Source: Rhynchopus euleeides (Eukaryota; Euglenozoa; Diplonemea; Diplonemida; Diplonemidae). From it: a DNA stretch of 64,000 bases. Shown piece after piece: positions 51,805 through 62,700 of this stretch. The translations under genes and the position numbers were made by a program. Position 1 is the stretch's first letter. Each line of letters begins with the position of its first letter. The stretch is from positions 1,984,001 through 2,048,000 of the forward strand of contig OY723280.1 of assembly GCA_963210315.1 (NCBI GenBank). The letters are read 5' to 3'. The notes beneath the pieces are model-generated. The model saw only the letters and a list, made by a program, of their open reading frames with translations. It did no database searches and was not told the origin of the DNA.

Positions 51805-54800
51805 CCGTAAACGGAAAAAGGGTGGAACGTAAAAATGTTCCAAGTTCCCAAAAAAAGGCCAAACGTTCCATCTTTTTTACGGTCCACTATTTATTGGGAC
51901 TGAATATGGAAAAGACAATGCGATTTTCGCCCGCGGGCTGGTGGGTTGCGGGGCGCGGACTGCGGCCACGCCGTAGACTCCCACACGTAGGCCTCCCGAC
52001 CTCCCAGCTTTGGACCCTCCCTCTACCACCGCAACCAACGCCAGCAAGAGAAGCAAGGCATCCCTGCATGTGGAAAGGGCACGATCACCACCACTCACCT
52101 CGAGACTCACCCACCACCACACCTCGAGAAGACATTACATACAAGTTATACAGACAGAGTATCTAAAGGGACATCAAGAGAGGGAGGGTGACGGGTTTGC
52201 GGGACATTTACAGGGGCATAAACAGAGAGAGGGGATGTGGCACAGTGCTCAGCACTCAGCACTGAAGTCGAGTGACGACAGGATCCTCTCCATCTCTGCC
52301 AATTCTGCGGGGGTCGTCAGCGCTGCGTCCGGGTGCACCTCGGTTGGAGGGTCGTAGTCAGCAACAGCATCATCGGTACTTGCTGCGAGCGTTCCGGGGT
52401 CGGCGATGATGCCAGCGCGGACGAACGTTTTCACGACGGAGCTCGGCTTCACCTTGCTGAACCCACGGCACAGCCAGGCGAGATGGCGGTCGCGCATGTC
52501 CGCGGCGGTCACCTTCGTCGTCCTGGCCAGGTCAGCCATCAACTCCTGGTCGTCGAGCTCAGGGTTCTGGGCGACGAACGACACGAAATGCAGGTTCTCC
52601 GCGTCGAACACGATCAGCGGCCCGGAACGGATCTCCGTGAGGGTCGCGGCCCACTGCACCTCGGACAGGGTGATCAGCCTCACACTGGTGTAGTACTCCC
52701 GGTTGAGTGCGCCCACAGCAGCCTGGGCGGCGGGGTATGGGAGGCGCTGTGCCTCGGTGAACTGCGCAGCGTCACCATTCGCAGAACGCAGTTCCTCCAG
52801 CACCTGCTGAACAGCATCCTGTGCGCCGGGAATGCCTTCCGTGTCAGTGGGGATCACCTTCTCGAGCAGGTTGAGAGCATCCTTGACCTTCGGGAGGTAG
52901 GCCTTCCGCACGCCGTAGCTGTTGAGACACAGCTCCACAGCACGCAGGGCGTACCACCCACTCGCGTTGTCCCCAGGGTGAACCCAGTCCGCACAACCCG
53001 GAGACACCACGATGCTTGCCCTTGTGCCGGCAAGGACTGCGTTGCGGAAGGCGGCTGTCTTCACGGACGAATCGTACACCATCACTTCATGCGACCCCAT
53101 CCCTGCGAAGAGGAAAGGGGTGCCAGTTTTCGCAAGGGCACGGGTTTTCCTCTTCTCGTCACGCCGGAACAGCTTGGTGCAGACACCGGTGTACCACTTC
53201 GAGAACTTTTCGCGGAGGTATTTCTTGATGTAGGCATTGAAGCCCAGGTCCAGCGGCTGCAAGAAAGCAGTAAACCCCGGAGGAATATCGACAGTCACGA
53301 TGCCGCTCTCTGCGAGTGCTGCAGCAACCTTCTCGGTCTGTTGGCCCGTGAACTTGTCGATGATCAACAAGGATTTCTGCTCCTCCCCGAGCCCCTTGGT
53401 CTCTTTGACACCCGTGAGGTATGGCACCAACACCTTCTCGATGTATTCGAGGGTGGTTGCTTCGGACGCCCAGTGTTTCGGATTGGCAGTCAAGTGCCAG
53501 GTTTCCCCGTACGTCTCCAGGTACTCCTCCTCGAAGCGTCCGTGTGAGCGGGAAGTTAGGCCACCGTATATCAGCTGGACAGGGAGGAGATCGCCGGTCG
53601 CACTGGCGCCGAATACACCCGTAATCGCCTTCTTTTCGTCGGACTTCGAGAGCGGCACGTATGACGCGCCCTTCTTGTCGAAGGTCTTTGTGGTACCTGG
53701 CAGGAGGGGAAGGGCAGTGTGGTCGACATTCACCACCAAATCATCTGGGATGTTGTGCTGTGCCCTCAGACGTTGCACCTCCCCCTCGAACTCAGCCTTG
53801 GCCCGTTCCAGCAAACCCGGACTGTGGCACACCGCCGTTGTCCGCATTCGCAAGGTCCATCCCTGCGCAGCGAGGTACTTCCGAGCCCATTCCGTGCCGA
53901 GAGCTGTCTCAGAATCAATCCTGCTTGGATCACTGCTGGCACTCACCAGGCCTCGCGCGGAGGCGGACACAGTCTCAGCTGAAACCTGCGTCCCGCACCG
54001 CCTCAGGGCGCGCAACAACTGCATCAGCCTGGTCTCCTCGCTGTCGGTGAGGATTGCGGGCCGGCCGCGCTTCTGCGGGGGGGGAAGCACCACCTCCTCT
54101 GTCACCTCACCGAGAAGAGCTGCGGCACGCTTCCGCTTGCCCAGCTCTTCCCGGTAGAGGGTCGCAAAACGGGAGGCGGAGCTCTTCGAGAGCTTCCTCC
54201 GTCCTGCGAGAGGGGCGTTCCAATCGGCAACGACTGCCGAGAGCTTCCCCTCCACCACCTTCCGGCCGATCTCCAGCTTTTCGGCCGGGCTCCAGTCACC
54301 ACCGCCGGTAGGCCCCTGTGAGGATGCCTGCTGGTCGCGCACTGCACGCGTCACACTTTCAGCCTCAGCCCGCGAAATCGGACAAGCGCCGTTGCTGCCG
54401 GGGGTGTACGCTGCACGGGGCACCGTGAAGAGCAACATGCTCTTCTGCTTCGGTTCACGCTTTGGAGGCATGTGTGTGCGTGTCCCTGCAAACTGGGGGA
54501 AAGTGCGTGAGGACAGCGGGAAGATCAACGAAAACAACAAGGCGAGGCGGCAACGGAGAGGGACATGGAGAGGGGGGGGGGGCGGGGGCGAGCGCGTGAC
54601 TAGCATCTGGAGTCTCTCAAGGCCGAACGAGACATATTTCGAGATACCACCCCAAACTCACACGCCACGGTTGTCGGGAGACTGACGACGTTGTCGTCTG
54701 TAAGTCCGCCCCAACCCCCTCACTTACGAATTCCAACGGAGATTTGGAATTCACGGGCCCCGAACATTGTTCCGTGTAGTACCATGCAAGGAGCGTTCCG

Positions 54801-55242
54801 GTAGAAGTAAAGGTAGAACCTGCTGCGCTAGCCCACATAAGCAGCCTCAGTACGGCAAGGCGCGCAGACAGAAGCTGAGACCACCGGGCTCCCTCCAGAT
54901 GTAAATTCGTGAATCAGTGCCCGGAAAATTCAGGGAAATCGTACTCCTTTCGCTTTAGTGTAGTACACCCTGCAGAAACTGTGGGAGAACAGTTCCGGAC
55001 TGTTGAGGCCCTGTGGTGTTAATCCTGAAGCTTCAGTCGTACGATTTCCTTGGTTCCTTCGCGACTTCGTCGCGAAGGAACTCGTAAAAAAAAAAAACGC
55101 CAAGTCCACTATCCCAACCGTAAAATAGGTGGACCGTAAAAATGTTCCAAGTTCCGGAAAAATCCCATTTGTTCCATCTTTTTTACGTTCCAACTATAGT
55201 ACGGTTCACCTTTATTACGGTCCACAATATTTCCGTTTACGG
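51805..55242 (-). mobile_element. Autonomous pogo-like DNA transposon, family P, copy P3
   Basis: 3438 bp, ends CCGTAAACGGAAA and TTTCCGTTTACGG, TA on both sides, inserted in the 11-bp array. It carries one intact minus-strand transposase gene (52249-54471). Its outer 327 bp and 469 bp match the 808-810-bp copies, which lack 52132-54774. Subterminal CCGTAA/GTTCCA words face each other at both ends, probably the transposase binding sites. This copy is the likely source of mobility for family P and possibly family A. Confidence 0.95.
52249..54471 (-). CDS. Pogo/DDE_1-type transposase
   Basis: 740 residues from ATG at 54471; the frame is open further upstream, but this ATG (MPPKREPKQK) gives a basic, plausible start. 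An N-terminal helix-turn-helix-like, CENP-B/pogo-type DNA-binding region is suggested by WSPAEKLEIGRKVVEG and the KRGRPAIL motif (about 130-140). The DDE_1 catalytic core shows VVNVDHTALPL (Asp250), SLLIIDKFTGQQ (Asp372) and LQPLDLGFNAYIK (Asp408), a DD35D spacing, plus GVFGASATGDLLPVQLIYGG between. The C-terminus ends with KPSSVVKTFVRAGI, typical of this family. There are no stops or frameshifts, so the enzyme is probably active: cut-and-paste at TA. Confidence 0.95.
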   Translation of the reverse strand: MPPKREPKQKSMLLFTVPRAAYTPGSNGACPISRAEAESVTRAVRDQQASSQGPTGGGDWSPAEKLEIGRKVVEGKLSAVVADWNAPLAGRRKLSKSSASRFATLYREELGKRKRAAALLGEVTEEVVLPPPQKRGRPAILTDSEETRLMQLLRALRRCGTQVSAETVSASARGLVSASSDPSRIDSETALGTEWARKYLAAQGWTLRMRTTAVCHSPGLLERAKAEFEGEVQRLRAQHNIPDDLVVNVDHTALPLLPGTTKTFDKKGASYVPLSKSDEKKAITGVFGASATGDLLPVQLIYGGLTSRSHGRFEEEYLETYGETWHLTANPKHWASEATTLEYIEKVLVPYLTGVKETKGLGEEQKSLLIIDKFTGQQTEKVAAALAESGIVTVDIPPGFTAFLQPLDLGFNAYIKKYLREKFSKWYTGVCTKLFRRDEKRKTRALAKTGTPFLFAGMGSHEVMVYDSSVKTAAFRNAVLAGTRASIVVSPGCADWVHPGDNASGWYALRAVELCLNSYGVRKAYLPKVKDALNLLEKVIPTDTEGIPGAQDAVQQVLEELRSANGDAAQFTEAQRLPYPAAQAAVGALNREYYTSVRLITLSEVQWAATLTEIRSGPLIVFDAENLHFVSFVAQNPELDDQELMADLARTTKVTAADMRDRHLAWLCRGFSKVKPSSVVKTFVRAGIIADPGTLAASTDDAVADYDPPTEVHPDAALTTPAELAEMERILSSLDFSAEC

Positions 55243-55497
55243 TATTTTACATGTATTTTACATGTATTTTACATGTATTTTACATGTATTTTACATGTAT
55301 TTTACATGTATTTTACATGTATTTTACATGTATTTTACATGTATTTTACATGTATTTTACATGTATTTTACATGTATTTTACATGTATTTTACATGTATT
55401 TTACATGTATTTTACATGTATTTTACATGTATTTTACATGTATTTTACATGTATTTTACATGTATTTTACATGTATTTTACATGTATTTTACATGTA
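55243..55497 (+). repeat. TTTTACATGTA 11-bp array, block 4
   Basis: About 23 copies of the 11-mer between P3 and P4. Confidence 0.95.
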
Positions 55498-56305
55498 CCG
55501 TAAACGGAAATATTGTGGACCGTAATAAAGGTGAACCGTACTATAGGTGGACCGTAAAAAAGATGGAACAAATGGGATTTTTCCGGAACTTGGAACATTT
55601 TTACGGTCCACCTATTTTACGGTTGGGATAGTGGACTTGGCGGTTTTTTTTACGAATTCCTTCGACGAAGTCGCGAAGGAACCAAGGAAATCGCACGACT
55701 GAAGCTGCAGGATTAACACCGCAGGGCCTCAACACAGAGTGTGCGCTCACCATCGTCCGGGAACTGTTCTCCCACAGTTACTGCAGGGTGTACTACACTA
55801 AAGGAGTACGATTTCCCTGAATTTTCCGGGCACTGATTCACGAATTTACATCTGGAGGGAGCCCGGTGGTCTCAGCTTCTGTCTGCGCGCCCTGCCGTAC
55901 TGTGGCTGCTTTTGTGGGCTCGTGCAGCAGGTTCTACTTTTACTTCTACCGGAACGCTCCTTGCATGGTACTACACTTCTCGAGGTGTGGTGGTGGGTGA
56001 GTCTCGAGGTGAGTGGTGGTGATCGTGCCCTTTCCACACGCAGGGAGGACTTGCTTCTCTTGCTGGTGTTGGTTGCGGTGGTGGAGGGAGGGTCCAAAGC
56101 TGGGAGGTCGGGAGGCCTACGTGCGGGAGTCTGCGGCGTGGAGGCCGCAGTCCGCGCCCCGCAACCCACCAGCCCGCGGGCGAAAATCGCATTGTCTTTT
56201 CCATATTCAGTCCCAATAAATGGTGGACCGTAAAAAAGATGGAACGTTTGGCCTTTTTTTGGGAACTTGGAACATTTTTACGGTCCACCCTTTTTCCGTT
56301 TACGG
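55498..56305 (-). mobile_element. Pogo-like non-autonomous element family P, copy P4 (inverted)
   Basis: 808 bp in the opposite orientation to P1 and P2, same TA flanks, same deletion junction. It is closer in sequence to P1 than to the autonomous copy. Confidence 0.95.
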
Positions 56306-56340
56306 TATTTTACATGTATTTTACATGTATTTTACATGTA

Positions 56341-58260
56341 AACCCGAGTGTGTATAGGGGGACCCTTTTCGATTTTTTTTTCGGATGGGTCCATTTTGCA
56401 CGTTTGAGCCCATTTTCGAAGGAATTTTTGGTTTTTGAGCCTGTTTTGAGGCCTAAAACGCATTAAAACGGCCCCGCGAATTTTGGCCTGTTCGGCCTTG
56501 GTGAAAATTCACCTCAAAAAATAGAGCAAAAAAAATCTCGCCCCAAAGTCTGGTCCTTGTGATCTGGAACCTTCCATTTTTGAAGGAAGTCGTAGACACC
56601 CCGAGATCTTTGATCCTGATATCACACAGACGGTCCCAAAAATGAAGCACATCATGTTTGGGTCATTTCGTGGGTTTCAGACGACACGGCGCGAGACGGT
56701 ACAGACGTGTGTCAACATTGACGATATCCAGTATGTCAAGAGAATGGATAAAAAGAGCAATGACCGACACGGCCATTGCTCAGAACCATAGCTGATTGTC
56801 CAGCTATTTTAAACTCCCCCCGACCCTGCCCGGCCCCCCTGACCCTGCCCTGTTCAAGCTCGTGCCCCCACCCATCGCATTGCTCCCTTGTTGCCTTGCT
56901 TTGCGCTGCTTTTCTTTTTCAGAATTTTCAGATTTTTAAAAGTTCAAGACGGAGTGCTTTTTTGCCGAAAGTTTAGGTGACCCGATGATGGGGATGCAGC
57001 ACCCCGAGGGTCTTACCTACCGGGCGGTTGGGGGGCGGTGGGGCAGGGCAACTTTGGGTGCAGATTTACGTACACAAAGCGGCGTGAGACTGTGCATGTC
57101 AGCGGCCTTGCGTGGTGGCCCCCCTAGGTGACTATGTTCGGATGTCTGGGAATGGAATGAAAACCCCCATATGGCTGCCTGCGCCCTTGTGGAATTAGAG
57201 GTGGTCGGGAATCGGTCGGAAACCAGTACTCCTGCTGGCGCTCGTCGTGTGTGTGGAGCATCTGTAGACGCCCGGCAACTCAGCCATCTTGCCCCCGCGC
57301 AAGCTCTGCCTGGCCGTGGAAGAGGATGACACACGGTCTGAATCTGGACTCTCTCTCGTGGTGGCACCGAATAACTGTGACTCTAGGTGACTCCACATAA
57401 ACATACTCCCACTGGTCTGTGGCAAAGGGAGAATGACTATATGCCTTGAGAGAGAGACCTCCGGCCTGAAAGGACAAGCATGAAAAGCCGGAATAGATCA
57501 GATAGAGTACAGACTCAGGTGCACGAACCGATCCTTCGGCAGCTACCTGCTTGGTTTGCTGGTGTATGGTTGAGCGCTGCTTGTGTACGTAAATTTTGCT
57601 TATATGAACACTCCGCCTTCACCAAAGGTGAAGAACTTCCCAAGACAAGCGGTGTTGCACCCCCGTGGTGTCGCGCCCCTTTGGACATCGACCCCAGCGG
57701 TAACCCGCAGGTTGTTGTTTCTTCAAAGAAACACGTCGATTCTGTCCCCCACAGCAGGGGTTTCCCTGCTGACCCATGGATGTTTTCTCATTCTTATTAT
57801 AATAACAGTTGATACAGTACACTAGCTCGGCAAATGCCTGGAGCGCCACTGGGAAGGTGTGTGCCGACATATAGCTCGCCACACGCCTGAAGCGCCACCG
57901 TGACGACATATTCGTCTCTGCTGAAGCACTCCGCTACACAGGGGGCTTCCGGTTCCTGTCCATGCAGAGGTTCTCAAGGCAGGTAATGCCGAGACTTGTG
58001 GTGCGCTCTCGTTTGTTGATCGAGGGTCAACCCAGGGACGAAAAATGTGGAACGGCATGCTGCCCGTTTCTTCATTTTTCACCTTGCGTTGCAAGGGGGT
58101 CGCCCTCACGAGGGAAAAATGTGGAACGGCATGCTGCCCGTCACCCTTACGAGGGAAAAATGTGGAACGGCATGCTGCCCGTTCGCTCATTTATGCCTTG
58201 GGTGACATCCCGTTCCCTTGGGAACAGACCCAAGGCAGGTCTTTGTTCAGGATCAAGCAC
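56341..58260. other. Unique segment inside giant element C3, no gene recognised
   Basis: Begins with a GGGGGACCCTTTTCGA start like those at 37757 and 37994. Open frames at 57017-57477 (minus) and 57480-57825 (plus) show no family. At 58038, 58120 and 58153 the word AAAAATGTGGAACGGCATGC recurs, a small direct repeat. It may be cargo, or an older element. Confidence 0.4.
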
Positions 58261-58870
58261 TGAACATTCGGTGCATGTTCAGTATAATACTGAGCATTAG
58301 TGCACGTCCAGTAAAATACTGGACATGTTCAGTAGATACTGAGCATATTGGGTGCATGTACAGTATAATACATGTATATACATGCACTATACATGTATAA
58401 TACCTGCATGACAAGTAAAATACTTGACATGTACAGTATTTTACATGTATATACATGCAATATACATGTAATACTTGTCATGTGCAGTACTATACATGTA
58501 TATACATGCAGTATACATGTATAATGCTTGCATGACAAGTATAATACTGGGCATTCTTCAGGATATACATCCTAAAGAGTGGCATGTACTTGGCCAAAAC
58601 AGCTGTTTACTTGTCACTTACTTGCCATTCCCTGGCACATACTTGACACTTACATGTAAGTGCATGCATTATACATGTATATTGCATGCATTTACATGTA
58701 AAATACAAGTATAATACTTGTCATGCAAGTATTATACATGTATAATGCATGTACATACATGTATTTTACATGTAAAATACATGTATTTTACTTGTATTTT
58801 ACATGTAAAATACTTGCATGACAACTATTATACATGTATAATGCATGTACATACATGTATTATACATGTA
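58261..58870. repeat. Palindromic ATGTA/CAAGT words, right side of C3
   Basis: Diverged chain of ACATGTA, ACTTGTCATGCAAGT, CAGTATTTTAC and GTACATACATG words like those of C2, followed by the family A MITE and the right end of C3. Confidence 0.8.
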
Positions 58871-59199
58871 CCGTATACGTAAATATTTTGGAACGTAAAT
58901 ATTATGGAACGTAAATATTATGGAACGTAAATATTTTGGAACGCTGGTGGGTTGGCGTTCCAGATTTTTTTCGTTCCATAATATTTACAGGGCTTTCTGC
59001 GACTCGGGGACTTGGACCAGGTGATCGGACGGCATACAGAGTCCCTGACGGGACCTACTCGTGCACTTTTCGTGCGATTCCTGAGGCAAGCCATCCTCAC
59101 CACTGAGTCCCCAACTGGCCCTGTAAATATTTTGGAACGTAAATATTATGGAACGGATCGGGCAAAAATGGGCCCGTTCCATAATATTTACGTATACGG
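58871..59199 (-). mobile_element. TA-inserting MITE family A, copy A3
   Basis: 329 bp, ends CCGTATACG and CGTATACGG, TA on both sides, inserted at CATG-TA. Same orientation and near-identical to A2. Confidence 0.93.
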
Positions 59200-59287
59200 T
59201 ATAATACTTGCATGACAACTATTATACATGTATAATACATGTATATACTTGTACTTATACATGTAACAATTACAAGATCCCACCGTG

Positions 59288-59454
59288 TTCCCGCGTTCCC
59301 CCCCCCCCCCGACAAAACGTGGCGGCTTTTCGATACCCTTTTTGGTGGTATAGCTGTTTTGCCTCTCCCATGCCCCCACCCCCCACACCACCACCACACA
59401 GAGCCTGCCCATCCCCCCCCACTCCCCTCCCCCCCCACTGCTGAATGGCGCCTC
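59288..59454. other. Spacer between element C3 and the dynein minisatellite
   Basis: C run at 59298-59309; no feature. The dynein promoter must lie here, in the minisatellite, or inside the right end of C3. Confidence 0.4.
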
Positions 59455-59725
59455 TCTGACCACCCCCCACCCCCCACCCCGCCCCCCCACCCCCCACCCC
59501 CCACCCCGCCCCCCCACCCCGCCCCCCCACCCCCCACCCCCCACCCCCCACCCCCCACCCCCCACCCCGCCCCCCCACCCCCCACCCCCCACCCCGCCCC
59601 CCCACCCCCCACCCCCCACCCCCCACCCCCCACCCCCCACCCCCCACCCCCCACCCCGCCCCCCCACCCCCCACCCCCCACCCCCCACCCCCCACCCCCC
59701 ACCCCCCACCCCCCACCCCCCCCTC
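59455..59725 (+). repeat. CCCCCCA / CCCCGCC C-rich minisatellite
   Basis: About 38 heptamer units, mostly CCCCCCA with CCCCGCC variants. One strand is nearly pure pyrimidine. It lies directly upstream of the dynein start codon, in the promoter or leader. Gly/Trp- or Pro/His-repeat reading frames through it are artefacts. Confidence 0.95.
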
Positions 59726-59732
59726 ATCTGCA

Positions 59733-62700
59733 ATGGGAGGTGGAGTCCCACCACCTGTGCCCAGCATGCTTCGACCGTCGCCTCCTGTGGCAGCACAGCC
59801 CGCTGCTGCTGCTGCGCCCCCCGCCCCCTCGCCGTCCGGCACCGCCTCCTCCGCCCGGAGCGCGGGCAGCGCGCGGCGGCGCGGCGGGAGGGGCGGGAGG
59901 GGCGCCTCCGGGGGGGTGTCCCGCGCGGGGGCTGCCACGCCGGCACCCCCCCACGCGCAGCGGGGGCAGCGCGGGAGGGCGGGCAGCCTCTTCACAGAGC
60001 TGGCGCGCCCCCGCCTCCGCATGCGGGCGGACGCCGGGCAGGAACCCCCACGTGACTACCTCGTGAAGGACGCGGGCCGCGCCACCCCCCTCTACAAATA
60101 CTCGCCTGTTGAGGAGCGCGAGCTGGAGCTGGTTGCCCCGGTCCCCCCAGGCACCGCCCGGCTGATCCGCCCCCTCACCACTGGGGAGCGGAAGCGGACA
60201 AAGGAGGCGTGCGTGCTGGACTATGCCATGGGGAAGGATGATTCCTTCAAGGAGGACAGCTTCGACCCCGGGTATTACCACTACCCCGAGGAGGAGGGGG
60301 GGTCTGCGAAGGGGGCCCCGGATGCGCCTGAGGAGGCGAAGGCGTGCCCCTCGTCGTCAGCCATCGAGTCCCTCTTCACCTCGGCTGATGTGATAAAGTT
60401 TTTCTCGAACCCCAAGAGGGACGACGGGTTGAAGTTCATCAGGCTTCTGCCGGAGGTGGCGGCGTATGCCCCGTATGACCTAAGGGTGGCGGGGATGGTG
60501 TCAGGGCAGGATGAGTATTACGTCTTCAGCGCGACGGGTGTTGTGCACGTCGCGCCCGGGAAGCCGACGGAGGTGATGCAGCTGTCGGAGTGGGTCAGAC
60601 AGGCCTCGCTGTTCGCTGCGATTCGCAAGATAAAGCTCTTCAAGACATACCTCATCAACAAGGCGTTCGACAGGTGGTATCGCAATGTGCGGAAGTGTCT
60701 GTTTGAGAGCACGCGGGCAAAGGTTGCGCAGCAGCTCCTTCTGACGAAGCGTGTCTTCTCGCAGACGCTGGCGGAGGTGAATGCGCTGTCCCACAGCCTG
60801 CAGGACGTGAGCTGTGTTTCGATGCAGACACGCCAGGAGCTTATCACGGCACACTCGGAGAGCGACAACGACCTCAACAAGTTTAAAGACATGCAGGTCT
60901 CGCAGAGGCAGAAGGCTGTGAAGGATCTGATGGCCATCATTGAATCCATCGAACACCGCGTCCTGGAGTGCTGCGAAGGGGTGAGGATTCGCGCGGATGT
61001 CCCAGATGCAGGCAGCCTGGAGGTGGTGAAGCAGTACCTCAAGGGGCAGATGGAGGACGAGGGGAATTCGACGATAGTCTCCATCGACCTCAACAGGCAC
61101 ATCGCGCCCAGGGTTGCCAGGGACATCGCCATGCGGCACAATACGACGATACAGCTCCCACCTGCTGTGCCGCACGTCACCCTCCAGGGGTCGCTTGCAG
61201 AGGTGATGGAGACTAAGGCAGAGCTGGAGGAATACCTGCAGACATCACCCACCACCATTCTGAAGACCCGGGTGAAGGTGAGGTCGATGGCACAGGAGAG
61301 GGCGAGCCTGTTGTCGCGGATGTCGAATATCAAGCGGTTTATGGACGAAGGGGTGTCGCTGGGGTGCTTCATCTCCGTCGTGAAGTACATCGTGGCGGAG
61401 AACCTCTTCAAGTTCTCCCTGGTTCAGTCGGAGCGGTTTAAAAACGCGCTGACCGCCTCCGCCACCGACAGGGATGACCTCATCTTCCTCCGCCTGCAGC
61501 TGTGCTACCAGGAGCCCTCTGTCGTGTTCCACCCGGGGCAGGACACCATACAGGCACTCTATAGGGATTCTCTGCGGCATATCGCGGATCTGGTGAAGGA
61601 GTGCCGGTTTACCCACGCCTTTAAATTCAGCGTCTACCGCACGGGGGACAACTCCCTGCAGAACATATCCTGTGCGAGCGACCTGCGGTTTCAGCGGACC
61701 CAGCAGGATGTGCGGGATATTGTGGCAGCATCCTTCGAGGCAGCGCATAGCTTCGCGGCGAGGTTCTCCTGCATCCACACCCACTGGAGGTTCCTTTCGG
61801 ACGGGTGGGAGGAGGTTAACGAGAGGTGGGCGCAGCCTGAGACAGTCCAGCCGGAGGTCTTCAAGGCAACCCTCGCACACCTCGCGTCTATCCGGGCGGA
61901 TCTCTCCGGGGTGTACAACAAATGCCTGGGGTCGTTGTATGTCACGATGCTATCTGCGAAGGAGGACATCACACCTCTGCTGGACGAGCGCGAGCGCCAC
62001 ACCGAACAGGTCATGCTGCAGGGGTGGCGCACCCGTGTCGAGGGGCTCATCAAGGATATTGCGGAGGCGAAGCGTTCCCTCTCCGACACGACGACGAAGC
62101 TGGATTCCTTTGCGGCGCTGGCGAGGGCTATCAGGAATGTCGACAGCATCCTGCACACCTTCGGCGCGCGGGAGGAGGAGAGCGAGCTGCTCTTCGAGGC
62201 AATCGAGAGGCGCGACTTCCGCGTGTCCATCGAAGACAGGGGGCTCAGGGAGACGCTGGTGGGGAGCCCTGCCCTGATCGATACGCTGAGGGATCTCCTT
62301 GCAAGCGCGAAGGATCACCGGCACAACAAGGTGCAGGCTGTGATAGCCGACCTGGAGGATCAGATTGACGGGATCCTGCGCGACTTCAGTGCGATCGACA
62401 TGCAGCTCTCAGCCCCGGCCCTGACCTCCGCGTCGACACAGCCCTCGGCAGCGCTGCAGCAGCTGGAGGAGTGCGACAAGGATGTCACAGAGAAGGAGCA
62501 GCGCCTCGAGGAGCTCATCTCCTGCCAGGAGGCAGTGGGGTGCGAGCGTCTCAAGTATACCTTTTCCACAAGGGAGCTGCTGGTGTCGCGGACGCGGCTG
62601 TGGGAGTCGGTGGGGGAGTGGAAGCGTGCGCATGAGGAGGTGCACACCGCGCAGCTCGCAGAGGTTGACGTCGCGTCGTATAAGGTGAAGGTGGGCGAGT

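Larger units (their letters stand above)
48819..59287. mobile_element. CACGG-ended element, family C, giant copy C3 with nested elements
   Basis: Ends CACGGTGGGATCTTGTAA (48819) and TTACAAGATCCCACCGTG-like (the inner bases are AATTACAAGATCCCACCGTG, ending 59287), flanked by TT on both sides. Total 10,469 bp. Inside are palindromic ACATGTA/ACTTGCA words at both ends, TTTTACATGTA arrays, three pogo-like elements (50685-51494, 51805-55242, 55498-56305), a family A MITE (58871-59199), a 370-bp unique insert (49622-49987) and a 1.9-kb unique segment (56341-58260). It may be one element grown by array expansion and nesting, or two decayed copies sharing outer ends; matching TT flanks favour one element. 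Confidence 0.75.

Noticed and set aside
49141..51832. Long open frames translating to an 11-residue repeat (Met/Tyr/Phe/Thr/Cys/Ile/Leu/His/Val)
   Set aside because: They are the three forward readings of the 11-bp TTTTACATGTA array, which has no stop in any forward frame.
59097..60022. Gly/Trp-rich minus-strand and Pro/His-rich plus-strand frames before the dynein gene
   Set aside because: They read through the CCCCCCA minisatellite and overlap the dynein frame; composition alone keeps them open.
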